The notes under the pieces were generated by a model, which saw only the letters and a list, made by a program, of their open reading frames with translations, had not been told where the DNA came from and ran no database searches. From positions 53,399,616 through 53,463,615 of the forward strand of contig NC_057848.1 in NCBI RefSeq assembly GCF_910594005.1: 64,000 nt of DNA, written 5' to 3'. Numbering within the stretch: position 1 is the stretch's first letter; every line of letters starts with the position of its first letter. This document shows, piece after piece, positions 1 to 11,552 of the stretch. The position numbers and the translations under genes were made by a program. The DNA is from Cervus elaphus (lineage: Eukaryota; Chordata; Mammalia; Artiodactyla; Cervidae).

Positions 1-2340
1 AACCCACAAACCAGATAATGGGCTCCTAAATAATCAAGATTTGACTTAAACCTCCATTTATTTCTTACTTAAACCTATCAGACTATACTTTTCTTTAGCA
101 CCTTAACCACAGCATTGCAGTATATCTCTAAGTCCTTGTTTGGCAGAATGGGAGTGGGGCATGATGGTCAAAATTTGTTAAAAGCCTCTCTTGACACTCC
201 CTCTATTATTTTTCTTGTCTCTGGCAGCCAAAGGTGATGCTAACATTGATAGGAGTCTTGAACACTATAAAAGATGGTGGGCAACTGGAGTAGTACTTCT
301 CATGCCCATAAGCAAGGATGAGTTGATTCATTAGAAATCAACATTCCAGGAACCTCCATATGTTAATATATTGACTAATTGCCTTTTAGGAATTAAGAAT
401 GAGTTTTCCCTTTCAATGCATACACCAGACTTCAGCTGTGGGGGATATGTTTCTTTGCATTTACCTACAACACTTCTCTTTGATTCTGCTTTATATCTTT
501 TTGTCCCCTTCTCTAACTTCATATTCCTTAATGTGGTGGGGCCTCTGCATGAAAATACTATTCATGCCCTGCCACTAAGTAGTTGATTTCATCTTGGAAT
601 TCATATCAGTCTATGACAGGCTTCCTGTTAGAGCTACTCTACACAGATCCAGATTCATTTTCCAGCTCCATGTTTTCAAACCTGCTATCTTCCCTGCTAT
701 ATAAACCATTACTATCTCAATTCCCAGAGATCTCACACTTTCTAGTAAAACTGCCTGTTCCACTACAATGATGGTTTCAAGGCACCTTTGGACTTCAAAA
801 CTGCTTTTCCGTATTCTCAAAAACATGATTTCTACAAATAATATCATCAATAAAGGGAAAATAGTAAACATGTCTTGAAGACATTTAAGCTGAATGTGGT
901 GGAAGAGCAAGAGAAAATAGTCCAGAATTCCTTAAGTTATAGAAAGATAGCTTCCTAGGGAAGATGGCTGAGATGGCATCAGTAACTAAATATTCCTTCT
1001 GACCATGCCAACACTATTAGCACCTTTTTCCTACCCTGGATGTCTATTTCATGCTCTACTTGCACTCCTTTTTGTTTTATAATGGTTTCAGGTCATGTTG
1101 TATAAGCATAGTTTCTTTCTCCTAAGCAGATGGCATCTTATCTGCTCACCATGCCCCTATTCCCTGCACCGATGTGCACACACATGCTCACACACTGTAG
1201 TATATCATACCGCACTGTATACTCCATGAACACTCAATACATGCCTGGTGACATATTTTATAACAGTTCTCTGGATATCTTTCCCTAATAACAACTCATT
1301 CTCTTTCTACCACTCCTTGTTCTTGCTTGCTTAGAGAAATGGAACTGAGGTAGACATAGTGAATGGAGTTACTTCATTTAGGGAGCAATACTGATGTCAA
1401 AACCCAAAGCAGAGTTCTGTTTTGTGATGACAGTTATTGTTCCTGCTTGCAGTTGAAGGGGAAGAGAGGAAAACAAAATTGGAAATATTTATTCTCAAAG
1501 CTTTACTGTAAATAAATAAGCAATTTTATCAGAAACAAGTGATCCATAATTGCCATGCCTAAACTGCAATGATATGCTTAACTGGTAGAGTTCACACAGA
1601 CAAACTGGCATCTGTTTGTGCAATCCTTTTATTAAAATGAGCAAGGTGCAGTCTTGGGGTGTATCATCATTTAAATGAAGGGTGCTATGGGGTAGAGCAG
1701 ATAGAATCAGCAATATTCTTGCTCTTGTATACAAGGTTTCGCTCACATTTAACCTCTGCTCAGGGAAGAGGAAAAATCTACAACCTGTCATGCCAGCAGC
1801 CTATTATCACACTTTCTTTCTTCATTCCAACCTTCCTACTGTTACGGAACACCACCATCATTAACACTGCCATTGCGTGAATGAGTAGGGAATTGCTAGC
1901 TCTGATTTACCAAAAAAGTATCTTCCACTTAACAGATTCAAATAAATTTAACATCATGTACAAACTAAACAAAAGTAATTAACAACACATGAATAAGGAA
2001 TATATAATTGCATAAATATTTCTATAAATTCCTGTGGCAATGAAGAGCAATGGGTGGTCTACAGAATGTTAAAACATTAACAATGCATCATAAGAATTTT
2101 TTAAGGAGTTTCCCAAATCAGCAAGGAGTACCACAATGTAACTTTATCATTAGTTGAGCTTGAGTTCTGCTTCTAGAATTACCAGTGACTCACTAAGAGA
2201 CTGAAAAACTCATTGAACTAGAACTCCTGTTCACGATTTTTATTCTGAAATATCCCAATGGGGTTCAAGGACTTAAAGAACTTCATTAATTAAAATCCTA
2301 CACATGAAGTCCAAGAGAAAAATTACCAACAGTAAGTAGT
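1..2340. other. AT-rich sequence, no recognised repeat or gene
   Basis: I recognise no repeat family or exon here. All open frames are short (under 100 codons) and overlap on opposite strands, as expected by chance. Very diverged repeats could be hidden. Confidence 0.5.
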
Positions 2341-2359
2341 GCTTTAAGTTTACAGAGGT

Positions 2360-2495
2360 GAAAAAAGTGAAAAGTGAAAGTGAAGTTGCTCAGTCGTGTC
2401 TGACTCTTTGCAACCCCATGGACTGTAGCCTACCAGGCTTCTCCATCCATGGGCTTTTCAAGGCAAGAGTACTGGAGTGGGTTGCCATTTCCTTA
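2360..2495 (-). mobile_element. BOV-A2 SINE, partial (linker plus one monomer)
   Basis: The left end has the GTGAAAAGTGAAAGTGAAG linker that joins the two BOV-A monomers. One antisense monomer follows (TGCTCAGTCGTGTCTGACTC ... CTGGAGTGGGTTGCCATTTCC). The second monomer and the (CAG)n tail are missing. The linker argues for BOV-A2 rather than Bov-tA. Confidence 0.8.
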
Positions 2496-2499
2496 TTTC

Positions 2500-2888
2500 A
2501 CATCATTCTATGTTGAAGTTTTATAACTCTAGAGGTTGGAGTAGGTATGTTGTTGTTTAGTCACCTAGTCATGTCTGACACTTGGCAACTCCATGGACTA
2601 TAGCCCACCAGTCTCCTCTGTCCATGGGATTTCCTAGGCAAGAATACTGGAGTGGGTTGCCATTTACTTCTCCAGGAGAACTTTCTGACCAGGGTTTGAA
2701 CCCCGTCTCCTGCATTGGCAGGCAGATTCATCACCACTGAACCTCTAGAGAAGCCCTGGAGTAGGTATAGCAGGTATTATTATTATTACTTTAAAAAAAT
2801 GAGAAAACTGGGGCAGAAGGAGATTAATTTGCCCAGTGAAGCTTATAAGGGGTTAAACTGGTCTGAAGGCTGAAAATTCAGTATTCTA
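2500..2888 (-). mobile_element. MIR SINE, diverged, split by a Bov-tA
   Basis: The sequence on either side of the Bov-tA joins into an antisense MIR-like stretch: a GGTATTATTATTATTAC run, then GAGAAAACTGGGGCAGAAGG and TTTGCCCAG. These match the MIR consensus around its 'bars of A-rich then tttacagatgaggaaactgaggc' segment. It is strongly diverged. Confidence 0.5.
2549..2756 (-). mobile_element. Bov-tA SINE, full length, with perfect 12-bp TSD
   Basis: This is an antisense Bov-tA. The BovB-derived body (TTAGTCACCTAGTCATGTCTGAC ...) lies on the left. The tRNA-derived head lies on the right, with the antisense B-box-like GGTTTGAACCCCG, and ends CTAGAGAAGCCC. It is flanked by the perfect direct repeat TGGAGTAGGTAT (2537-2548 and 2757-2768), which fixes both ends. 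Confidence 0.92.
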
Positions 2889-2957
2889 GCACCTAACACA
2901 GTGCCTGACATATGAGTACTCAATTAATATTTGTTAATTGACTGACTGAATGAATAT
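2889..2957 (+). mobile_element. L2 LINE 3' terminus fragment
   Basis: It has the L2 ending pattern 'cctaacacagtgcctgacat', then 'agtactcaattaatatttgtt', then a (TGAA)n-like tail. It is short and diverged. The MIR 3' end shares this motif, so the family assignment is moderate. Confidence 0.5.
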
Positions 2958-3069
2958 ACCACATTACCTCCCCTAACTACATTTACTCATTTGCAAATAG
3001 TTTAATAGTTACAATTCCAGAGTAGTTGACGAGGCCTTTTATTTTCAAGTAGGAAGCAAAAAGCCACTG

Positions 3070-3117
3070 CGACAGTAACGAAGACCAGTGCAGTCAATAA
3101 ATAAATAAATATTTTTT
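3070..3117 (+). mobile_element. 48-bp 3' stub of a CHR-type SINE with 11-bp TSD
   Basis: The sequence 'gtaacgaagaccagtgcagtc' plus (AATA)n matches the 3' end of CHR/ART2A-type cetartiodactyl SINEs. It is bounded on both sides by AAAAGCCACTG (3059-3069 and 3118-3128), so it is a severely 5'-truncated insertion and not an eroded longer copy. Confidence 0.75.
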
Positions 3118-3384
3118 AAAAGCCACTGTGAAGATTAATGCAACCATATATTTTGATAGCATAAGGTTTGTGAGCTGAAAGAATAAGATAATCTGTGTCC
3201 AGCTACTGTGCAGTTAGGAGTAGAGCTGGTGAAAACTTTGTGGAATCTTAAAAAAATGATGAACTGATTATCATGATTGTTTTGTGAGGTAGGGACTGAG
3301 TGGGAAAAGGAAATTTTGGAAAGGTACTGGAGCTCCCAATATGAAAGTAAACAATGCCTCTTACTTGTCAGGCCTTCCATTCTT

Positions 3385-3540
3385 TCACAGTCAGAGAAAG
3401 GAAGTCTTAAAGTTGGCAGGGACTTTGGCAGTCACCTGATCTAACACCATTCCTGTCTTCCATTTTGCTGAGAACTCTAGGGTACTTGGAAGCATACGTC
3501 ATGGCTCTTTAAGGGGAAATCCAGGACTAGACTCCAGTTT
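3385..3540 (-). mobile_element. MIR3-like SINE, diverged
   Basis: The stretch 'cttaaagttggcagggactttggcagtcacctgatctaacac' resembles the antisense MIR3 opening (tagagttggaagggaccttagagatcatctagtccaac). The remainder is weak. Confidence 0.45.
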
Positions 3541-3754
3541 CCTTATTGACATAACTCCTCATAGGAGCATTTGGGATTCATATGCTCTCTATAGGTGCCA
3601 TCTAAAGAGATTTTCTATCATCTAAAGCCCTTCCCTAACCAAAGTGATCATTGTATTATCTCTACTTGGGAATATATGGTTCCCTTAGAGTACAGCTTAG
3701 GTGTCAACAGATAGTATTATAGATGAATGCTTCCCTGACCGTCCCAGAAGATCA

Positions 3755-3992
3755 GAGTGGTGTGGTAGAAGAACAAAGGCTCTTGTGTCAAACTGTCTAG
3801 CATAACAAACCTGCCTTGCCACTTATTGACAATGTAACTTTGGGTAAGATAATTAAAACGACTCCCTGAACATCAGTTTCTTTATCTGTAAATGAAGGTA
3901 TTGTCTACTTCAGAGAACTTTTGAGATAATCAAATAAAGCATAGTCAACAGAAGATCTGATATACATCAAAACACTCAATAAAAATGAGTTA
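3755..3992 (+). mobile_element. MIR SINE
   Basis: Nearly the whole MIR order is visible. There is a tRNA-derived head (gtggtagaagaacaaaggctc). The core follows (tgccacttattgacaatgtaactttgggtaagataatta, then cagtttctttatctgtaaatgaaggta). The end resembles 'aacactcaataaaaatgagttac'. Confidence 0.85.
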
Positions 3993-4079
3993 CCTTTTAC
4001 TCACTCTTCCTTACTTGCAGTTATCCAAAGGATCTGAGTTAACACTGGCCTCAGTGAGACTTGGATAACTTTCCTTTCA

Positions 4080-4258
4080 TTCAATTAACAGACATTTATT
4101 GAGCAATTATTACACACTAGGCTCTGAAAATACAACAGGGAAGAAAAATAAAAATCCAACCCTCGTGAGGCTCACATTCTAGTAGTAGATACAGAAAATA
4201 AAATCAATAAGTAAAACATATTGTATATAAAACAGTGATAAACGCCTCATTCAAATAC
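4080..4258 (-). mobile_element. L2 LINE 3' fragment
   Basis: Antisense L2 3' end: 'cattcaattaacagacatttattgagcaattattacacactaggctctg', then 'tacaacagggaa' and 'ctcgtgaggctcacattctagtagtagatacagaaaataaa'. All three blocks occur in order in the L2 3' UTR consensus. Confidence 0.75.
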
Positions 4259-5800
4259 AGGAAGTAAATTACATTAGGTCTATTAGCAGAAATTTCAACC
4301 TACTCATTTTCTAGGATACACTTGGCGTTTTGTCTTCTCCACTTTTTTAAAGAACTAGGACACACACAAAAGCTAAGACTTCTTTACATAGCCCCTTCTA
4401 ATCTTGAGATGTGAAGATAAGTGAGATAGAATATGGGTAAGTGAGCTGTATATGTGAACAGGTTAGACAATATTTCTGGCTTATTGAATTAGTAGGAGAG
4501 CAGGTTCCAATATTTAGCCATAAAGATGGAATAAATAAGCAAACAAAAATACACACAAAGCACCACCAATTTGATTTAAAAAAGGGCATATGCAGTTTAG
4601 GAAGGAAATTTCAAAAGTTATAACACCTGCAAAGCTCTCAGATATCTGTTATTCATTGTTTAACAAGAAAGCAGACCCCAAACTTTGGCAAAAATTATTT
4701 TGGTAGGATAGAAAATAGCCTAACAAGACTTTAAAAAGCCTTCTGGGAATAACCCTATAACATAAGGACCTCTCCTTAATTTGTATTATCCAAGTGCAGT
4801 TTCTATTGCATTACTGAGCCATGGAATGTAGAACTAGAGACTAAACTAGCAATTTCATATCTCTCTTAGTATACCATAGAATGCACATTTATGATAGGCT
4901 CCTAATTACCTTAGTGTGTGATACAAAGATCATTAGGTTTTTAGTTGTTTTTAATTATCTAAGGCTGATCAATATTTTCTTCAAAATCCTCTGGCTTGGA
5001 AGTGAGTTCCTGTTAAGTTCCAACTGACCAACAAGTGACAAAAAGAGCAAGTGATAATATTCATGAGTTTTCTTAAGCGTATTAATAGAGACATATTGCT
5101 TTAGCTACCTAAAGATATCAGAAAATTACTATTTGTTTCATCTTTGTTGAGAGCTGCACTATCTATTCCATTACAGAGGAGGAGCTGATTTATGTGTAGC
5201 TGTTGAAAACACAATGAACCAGTCACCACAATTTTAACAAGTGTTGATGCTGGAATACCCACATCAGATAGCATCTATAACGCTGTCATGAAGAAAGTTT
5301 ACAGTACACTACCTAAAGTAATGATGCTCGTTCCACATCTGCCAAGATTGGTGTCACTTCTATAGTACAAGGTTCCACTGGGGTGGCAATGAAAATTCGC
5401 TCTTTCATGGTCTTTTAAGCAAGGCCAAGGCGTATGTCCTAGAATGCTGTTTTTTGTTCTCTTCTTATTATCTAAGCTCTATAGCCATTAGACTGGGCTA
5501 ATATGAAGTTTGTTTTGGTTGTCCACAAATAAGTCATTCTTTGCATGTGTCTTCCTCTTCTCATTCTGTATATATTAAAATTGTGGGTAGAACAATTTAC
5601 AAGGAAGATAACAGTTACCATTAGGAAAGGGGCATATCTTTACAACAAATGAATATAAAGTTTCCACCCACAAGGTTACAGAATGTGTGTAGTGTTGAGT
5701 GTCTTTGTTTGGGGAACCTGCAGAACAGTTGTAAACAAGTAGCCATAAAGCAATGTGCTGAGTATAAACAAAGTGCTCAAAAACACAGTGATTGATTCTT
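4259..5800. other. AT-rich sequence, no recognised repeat or gene
   Basis: I see no repeat block that I can name. Open frames are at most about 60 codons and look random. Confidence 0.45.
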
Positions 5801-5814
5801 CAGTGACCTGTTTA

Positions 5815-6010
5815 ATAAGTCAAATTTGAGCTGATTCTTAAAGAATACATAAAGCAGATGTGGGGGAGGAAAAATAGAGCAGAATATTTTAGGCAAAAGG
5901 GATTTCTGGAGCAAGGACACAAAGAACATGAAAATAAATTCAAGGAGAAGTTAGTGGTCTCTGAGGCTTGAATATAATGTAAAAGGGTGCTGAGGAGCAC
6001 AGCAGCCATG
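5815..6010 (-). mobile_element. Possible L2 LINE fragment, very diverged
   Basis: 'aatttgagctgattcttaaagaat ... ttctggagcaaggacacaaag' resembles the antisense L2 line 'catttgagctgagtcttgaaggat ... gcaaaggc'. The match is weak and has gaps. Confidence 0.35.
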
Positions 6011-6956
6011 TCTATCCTTTTATTTTGCTATGAGACTTGAGTGGTATCTGATCTCCTGCATAGTTTTATTTGTATCACCTAGAAGGCCTATAGAAGAATA
6101 TCACCCACACTAAGATTTTCGAATGAAACTGGGCTACTGGAAGATAGATGAAGAGGCAGGAAAAATGCAAACTGAGAGATAATCCAGAAATATAAATTGA
6201 ACAATGAAAAGTAGAGAAATGATTTAAGGATGCTCACCTCAAACACACCGGAGACAGTATGGGGGTGTGGCAGTAGATCTTAGGGGTAGAATAGTTATTT
6301 CTGAGCCAGGATTTGGGCCTACAATATTACAAGCAGAATCACAGTTTTAAAAAGTCATCTAGTTGTGGCTTTGACTGCAAATCAGTGGGTAGTTTTCACA
6401 TGGAACTGGAGTGCCAAAGGCAGTCATTTGCCAACAGAGATCAGTAGCTGTGATAAGGGTCATGTTTAAATACCAAGGACAGTACTTTGTAAGTCAGATT
6501 CTGCTGATGGATTCATTTGACCAAGATCCACGTTTGACCAGTTCACCTCTACATGTAGACCCTCTGTTCTTTATTAAAGCAAAAACATTTTTTCTGACTT
6601 TCAGAACATAGGACACTGATGGCTCTGGTGTTACAGAGTAGTACTGAGGGTTTCCCTCCAAACACACCTCACTATCTTCACTCCTTCCCTTCTGATCTAA
6701 TACAATTTGTCTTCTTTCTTAATTCTTGTCTCTTCTCTTAGCTTAGGTCTTCCAAGAACACCTACAAGAATTGTTTTAGCACAATTGATGACCTCCTTCT
6801 CACCACAAAGGTTCAAAAGGAAGTACAGAGACATACTAGAAGACCTCCAAGAGATACAAGTGGAGTTCTTGAAAATCTGCATCATCTGAAATTGGGAAAA
6901 TTCTTAATAAACATTCAAAATCATTAGAACACATGCAAACCATTCCTTATCTCCAC

Positions 6957-7110
6957 ATGCCATAAAATTTTAGAGTTGGAATGGGCTGGAGAGACCACAT
7001 AATTCAATTTACTCACTTTATATATGAAAAAAATTAGAGAGGTGAAATGACTTGTCCAAGGAATATAGTTATTGATAAATGAAGGAACTAACACTTAGAT
7101 TTCCTGGGAA
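6957..7110 (-). mobile_element. MIR3-like SINE
   Basis: Antisense MIR3 opening 'ataaaattttagagttggaatgggctggagagaccacataattcaat', followed by 'agagaggtgaaatgacttgtccaagg' and 'gaaggaactaacacttagatttcctgg'. Confidence 0.65.
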
Positions 7111-7144
7111 ATTACTGTTTTTAAGGCTGAAAGGACATGTGCTA

Positions 7145-7345
7145 AATTATTTATTTACTTTTTAATTATGGCAAAAAAAAATCCATGTAACATGAGATCG
7201 ACCCTCAACAAATTTTCAAGTGTACACTGCAGTATTGTTATTTACTGTACAATATGCAAATTCTTATACAGCAGGTCTCTAGAACTTTTTCATCGTGCAT
7301 AACTTTAGTTTCTTTAATGGTCTATTGCAGTTACATTTTTAGTGA
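7145..7345 (-). mobile_element. L1 3'-UTR fragment (old L1M)
   Basis: 'aattatggcaaaaaaaaatccatgtaacatgagatcgaccctcaacaaattttcaagtgtacactgcagtattg ... cagcaggtctctagaactttttcatc' follows the antisense 3' UTR of old mammalian L1s block by block. Confidence 0.55.
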
Positions 7346-7534
7346 TGGCAATGCCAGAGCTTCCTAGGTAACCTCTTAAGCTTATTTTATACGAAGTCAT
7401 TTCAATATAATCTGGTGTTTTACTTCAAATTGCTTCATTTTAATTTAATGAGAAGGACTCCAGGTTGCATGGGAATGATACTCTCTTACAGACAGTTTTA
7501 TAAAGAATAGGACCTTGATACATTTTATTAAATT

Positions 7535-8890
7535 AAAATTTAAAAGTTCTGTTCAACAGAGGCAGCATAAGCAAAGTTCTAAGACAAGCCTCAGACTGGG
7601 AGATGATATTTACAGAGCACAAGGGATTCATATGCAGAATAGATAATCTCCTTCAAATTAGTAAGAAAAAGACTAACAACCAAATAGAATAACGGGCAGA
7701 TGATATGAATAGGCAATTCATAGAAGAGGGAACCCACGTGGCCAATAAACACACGGAAGGATATTAAACCTCAACTAGTAAGTGACAGAATGCTCAATAA
7801 AACAGTGAGACATCATTTCATATGCACAAAATCGGCAAAATGCTTTAAGTCGGACAATACTGAATGCTGGAAAATGTGGAGGAATAGGAACCCTCTTATA
7901 CTACTTGGGGAAGTATAAACACTTGTTATAGGTTGAACGTTTGTGTTTTTACAAAATTCGTGTATTGAAGTCCTTACCTCCAATGTGTTGGTATTAGGAG
8001 GTGGAGCCTTTGGGAGATAATAAAGTCATGAAGGTGGAACCCTCATAAATGGGATTAGTGTCCTTATAGAGAGATCCCAAAGAGTTCTCTAGCTCTCTTT
8101 TCTGCCATGTGAGGATACAAAAATTGACAGTTTGTAACCTGGAAGAGGGCCCTTACCAGAACGTGACCATGCTGGCACCCTGATAGGCTTCCAGTCTCTA
8201 CAACTGTAAGAAATAAATTCCTATAAGCCACCCAGTCTGTGATACTTTGCTATAGCAGCCCGAGCTGTAACATTTGGAGAACAACTTGGCAATGTCTAGT
8301 AGATATGAAGATACACATGCTCTGGAACCCAGAAATGCCACTTCAAGGTGAAAAAACACACAGACACAACAGACACACACAATGATGTGCTTTGGAGTAC
8401 TTTTTGTAATAGTGACAAATGAGAAAACAGAAAAGCTAAAAAGCCCATTGAAAAGGAAATGGATAAATATGTTGAGAAACAGTCGTTCATAAAATGAAAC
8501 AGTCTATAGCTGCTAAACTGAATATGTATGTATATCAATATAGATAAGCCAGAAATATTGAGTGAAAAACAAGTTGCTTAATGATATATAAAGTATGACA
8601 TAAATATTATAAAAATTGTTAACACAAAGCCTATGCCAAATGCGTTTCTAGATGCATACATGTTCACACCAACTTCAGGATAACAGTTCCTCTGAGGAGG
8701 AAGGCAGGAAAATGTGAACACAGAGATGTACAAAGTAAACTTCAACTGTATTCTTAAAGGATTGTTAACAAATATGGAAAAAATTTGGTAAGTCTGTATG
8801 GTGGGTATAACTGTATACCAAGTTTTTCTCTATATTTGAAGCTTTATAATACAATACTTTCTGAAAGAATGGAGAAGTACATTTCCTTTA
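7535..8890 (+). mobile_element. Old L1M LINE: ORF2 3' part and 3' UTR, split by an MLT1 LTR
   Basis: Sense L1 ORF2 C-terminal sequence runs from 'aaagttctgttcaacagaggcagc', through 'actgggagatgatatttacagag' and 'aataagaaaaagactaacaac', to 'ctggaaaatgtggaggaataggaaccctcttatac'. It stops at about 7923 and resumes after the MLT1 at about 8273 with 'tttggagaacaacttggcaatgtctagtag'. It then continues into the 3' end. Stops and frameshifts are numerous, so it is a fossil. Confidence 0.8.
7924..8272 (+). mobile_element. MLT1-type (MaLR, ERVL-derived) LTR
   Basis: Sense MLT1 blocks appear in order: 'ttcgtgtattgaagtccttacc', 'aatgtgttggtattaggaggtggagcctttggga', 'tcatgaaggtggaaccctcataaatgggattagtgtccttata', 'gccatgtgaggata', 'ccagaacgtgaccatgctggcaccctgat', 'aactgtaagaaataaatt' and 'gccacccagtctgtga'. 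It begins TG and ends CA. I see no clean target-site duplication. It is solo, with no internal region. Confidence 0.85.
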
Positions 8891-9174
8891 CAACTATTGA
8901 TACTCACTTGTGAAAACTAAAGTTAGCCATATGGTATAAAATTATGTCAATTCTGAACCCTGTTCTGTCAGCTATCAGCTAATGCAGTTCAAATCGAGAG
9001 AGAGAGCACTGGGCTTAGGGTTCCTTTTTATTTCAAATATAGTCTCACAAAGAGATAAGCATATGCAATTACACATCATAAACTTTCACCATATATATTG
9101 TCAAGTGCACACCTGGATCACATTTTAAATCATTCATTTAACTTTAACAATCACCCATATAACTTTATACTTTA

Positions 9175-9322
9175 GCTGTCACCTTCCTTCCTAGACTTAA
9201 GCTCATGAGCCAAGAATCAGTCCTATTTTGATGAGTATAGTTTCCCCAGCAAAGCACAGTACCTGACACACAGTGGGAACTTGACAAATATCTGCTGAAT
9301 ATATAAACGAATGAATGGATGC
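9175..9322 (+). mobile_element. L2 LINE 3' terminus
   Basis: 'ctagacttaagctcatgagc', 'cccagcaaagcacagtacctgacacacagtgggaacttgacaaatatctgctgaat' and an 'aacgaatgaatggatg' tail match the sense L2 3' end. Confidence 0.75.
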
Positions 9323-9407
9323 ATGCATAGCCACATATAAGTATGTGTTGATCAAATTCAACACAGTACAAAGTAACCATTTTTTAAAAGTATATTAGAT
9401 AACGGGC

Positions 9408-9640
9408 TTCCCAGGCGGTGCTTAGTGGTAAAGAACCCGCCTGCCAGTGTAGGCGACTTAAGAGATACAGGTTCGATCCCTGGGTGGGAAGATCCCCTGG
9501 AGGAGGGCATGGCAACCCACTCCAGTATTCTTGCCTGGAGAATCTCAAGGACAGAGGAGCCTGGCGGGCTACAGTCCATGGGGTTGCAAAGAGTCAGACG
9601 TGACTGAAGCGACTGAGCATGCACAGACACAGATAATAAC
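9408..9640 (+). mobile_element. Bov-tA SINE, sense, full length
   Basis: The tRNA-derived head 'gggcttcccaggcggtgcttagtggtaaagaac' carries a B-box-like GGTTCGATCCC. The BovB-derived body follows ('ggagggcatggcaacccactccagtattcttgcctgg ... gcctggcgggctacagtccatggggttgcaaagagtcagacgtgactgaagcgactgagcatgca'). It is close to consensus. The frames that cross it (9358-9732 minus; 9418-9607 plus) are SINE translations and not proteins. Confidence 0.93.
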
Positions 9641-9824
9641 GTAAGGGTTTGTGTGTATGTTTCTTTAAATGTGATGGTGATGGACTGTATTATGCATATG
9701 TTTATGAAGAGGGAAGGACTTTCTAAAAGCACAAATACCTAAGTATCTAAATAAAACACACATACGTAAATCTAAAAAATAATAATTTTTAGATTTATGT
9801 ATTTATGCTCAAACTGTTTCCATC

Positions 9825-9998
9825 CATGTTTCATTTATTCTTACAACCTCTAAAAAAAATAGATAAGGACAGATATTATCACTGTTATTTTTCTGAAGGG
9901 GAAATGGATTGAGAGTGAACTGAACTTGCCCAACTGCAAACGGTATCCCAATATCCGAGTTGATGCTCCAGCCACTAGAACAGTGTATACTGGCAAGA
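9825..9998 (-). mobile_element. MIR SINE, diverged
   Basis: Antisense MIR core: 'cttacaacctctaaaaaaaatagataaggacagatattatcactgttatttttctgaaggggaaatggattgagag', then 'acttgcccaactgcaaacggtatcccaatatccgag'. It corresponds to 'cctcacaac ... cccattttacagatgagg ... cttgcccaaggtcacac'. Confidence 0.55.
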
Positions 9999-9999
9999 T

Positions 10000-11235
10000 T
10001 ATGGTTATTATCACAGTCATCTCAGAGTGGGAGAAAGAGATACAAGCAAGCATCTGAGATAGAAAGAAAGCTCATAATTCATGCTCACTAATCTGCTTTG
10101 CAGGCTCTAGCAAAGGTAATTTAACTTCTGAATTCAAGTTACGTACTTAACCAGCACACACATACAAAGAGATATTAGGACTGGGATAGAAGTTCACTTT
10201 GAGTTTTAAGTTGATAAAATTTTGCATTAACATTAGTCATTCCATTTAGCAGAAGAAATCAACAGACTGATTAGATGAAACACATCTAATAAGAATGACC
10301 AAAATTTCAGAAAGAATTAAATCTCAAATTATTAAGAAAAAATGTTGAGTCTGATTAATCTTTTTAAGTAATACCATGTGGAAAATCACATTGAGATTAA
10401 AATATATTAATTGCACTCCTTTTTGAGTTTTATATGATCTAGTTAAATCACCATTACACTAAAGCACTGAAATGAGCTACTATTCTCCATGTTGCTTTCC
10501 CTTAAGAAAATCAGTAAGAATCAGCTGGGTGTTTTCAAACCCAGGAAGCAAAGTAGGTATTGCTCCCAAAGCAGTTCTGAGGATCAACTATGAATAAAAT
10601 TTTATTACATTTTCAGCCTCACCTGATGCCTTTCCATCAAAAGACTCAAGGACTTCATAGGAATGGCCACTTCCATGGAGTTTGATCAGTGGTGGTCCAT
10701 GGAAGGTGCCTTTGTCCAGAAGTGAAAGGCAAAGTTGACCTCCTTAGACTGAGAGCAGAAGGGATCAGGCATACTCTGGTCCTGGGCTCTATTAACCCAT
10801 TTTCAGTGGCAGATAATATTCAAACTCCAAAGGAAAATTTCAATGTTAAATGTATTCTATGTGCTTACAACATTTATTATAACAAATATCAATGTACACT
10901 TCTTTATTCTAGCCCTTCTAATGTACTTTACCCCCTCTCTAATGTACTTGCTTTTCATTTTAAGTCTTCCTCTCTTAAAAGGGCTACTTCTTTTAGGAAA
11001 ATAATAAGGACAAAAGTTACTTAAACCTCAAGAGCTGACATAAGAAGGTAAATATTAGGGCAGGGTGCCATAATTATAATAATTCTTTTTATTAAATGCC
11101 TACTACATGCCACAGGGCCACCCTGTAGCAAAATGATGTATTTTAAATATGGTGACAGGTGGTATGCATGCCTGCAAACAGAAGAAATCCCAAGCTGTCA
11201 TATCTTTTATGGCCAAAGGGATGATGTAGAACTTG
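10000..11235. other. AT-rich sequence, no recognised repeat or gene
   Basis: I recognise no repeat. The longest open frame (10689-11024 plus, 111 codons) has no visible domain and sits in low-complexity AT-rich sequence. Confidence 0.45.
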
Positions 11236-11239
11236 TTGG

Positions 11240-11508
11240 GATAATAATAATGGCTAACATTTATTAGGAGCACAGTATAGGCACCGTTCTTAGGGTCTTC
11301 AAATGCATTGACTCATCTGATCCTTACAATAACCCTACTATGTAAGGTATGTGGTATTTTAATGCCCATTACAAGATGAAGAAACTGGAACTGAAAGGTG
11401 AAATCATTCACTCAAGATCACACAACTGGGAAGTGGTGAGGCTAGAATTCAAATCCAAGCAGTGGCTACAGAATCTACACGCTTAACCACAACACTACAT
11501 TAACGACA
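11240..11508 (-). mobile_element. MIR SINE, nearly full length
   Basis: The full antisense MIR order is present: 'aataatggctaacatttattaggagcacagtataggcaccgttcttag', 'actcatctgatccttacaataaccctactatgtaaggtatgtg', 'caagatgaagaaactgga', 'caagatcacacaactgggaagtggtgaggctagaattcaaatcc', and the tRNA-like head 'cacgcttaaccacaacactac'. Confidence 0.9.
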
Positions 11509-11552
11509 AATTGGTTTAGATTAGGAATTGTCCCAAGAGGGAAAAAAAATCA

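Noticed and set aside
9460..9482. tRNA gene suggested by the B-box-like GGTTCGATCCC and A-box-like TGGTAAAGAA
   Set aside because: It is the tRNA-derived head of Bov-tA. It has no anticodon stem or acceptor pairing, and identical heads recur at 43974 and 47199.
9400..9660. TSD AGATAACG / AGATAATAACG around the Bov-tA at 9408
   Set aside because: Only six bases match before a gap, so it is not reliable evidence of the insertion ends.
9358..9732. 124-codon minus-strand frame
   Set aside because: Most of it is the antisense translation of the Bov-tA at 9408-9640. The same peptide pattern (LCNPMDCSPPGSSVxGILQARILEWV) appears wherever a Bov-tA or BOV-A2 occurs (18577, 23819, 28056, 47204, 50764), so it is repeat-derived.
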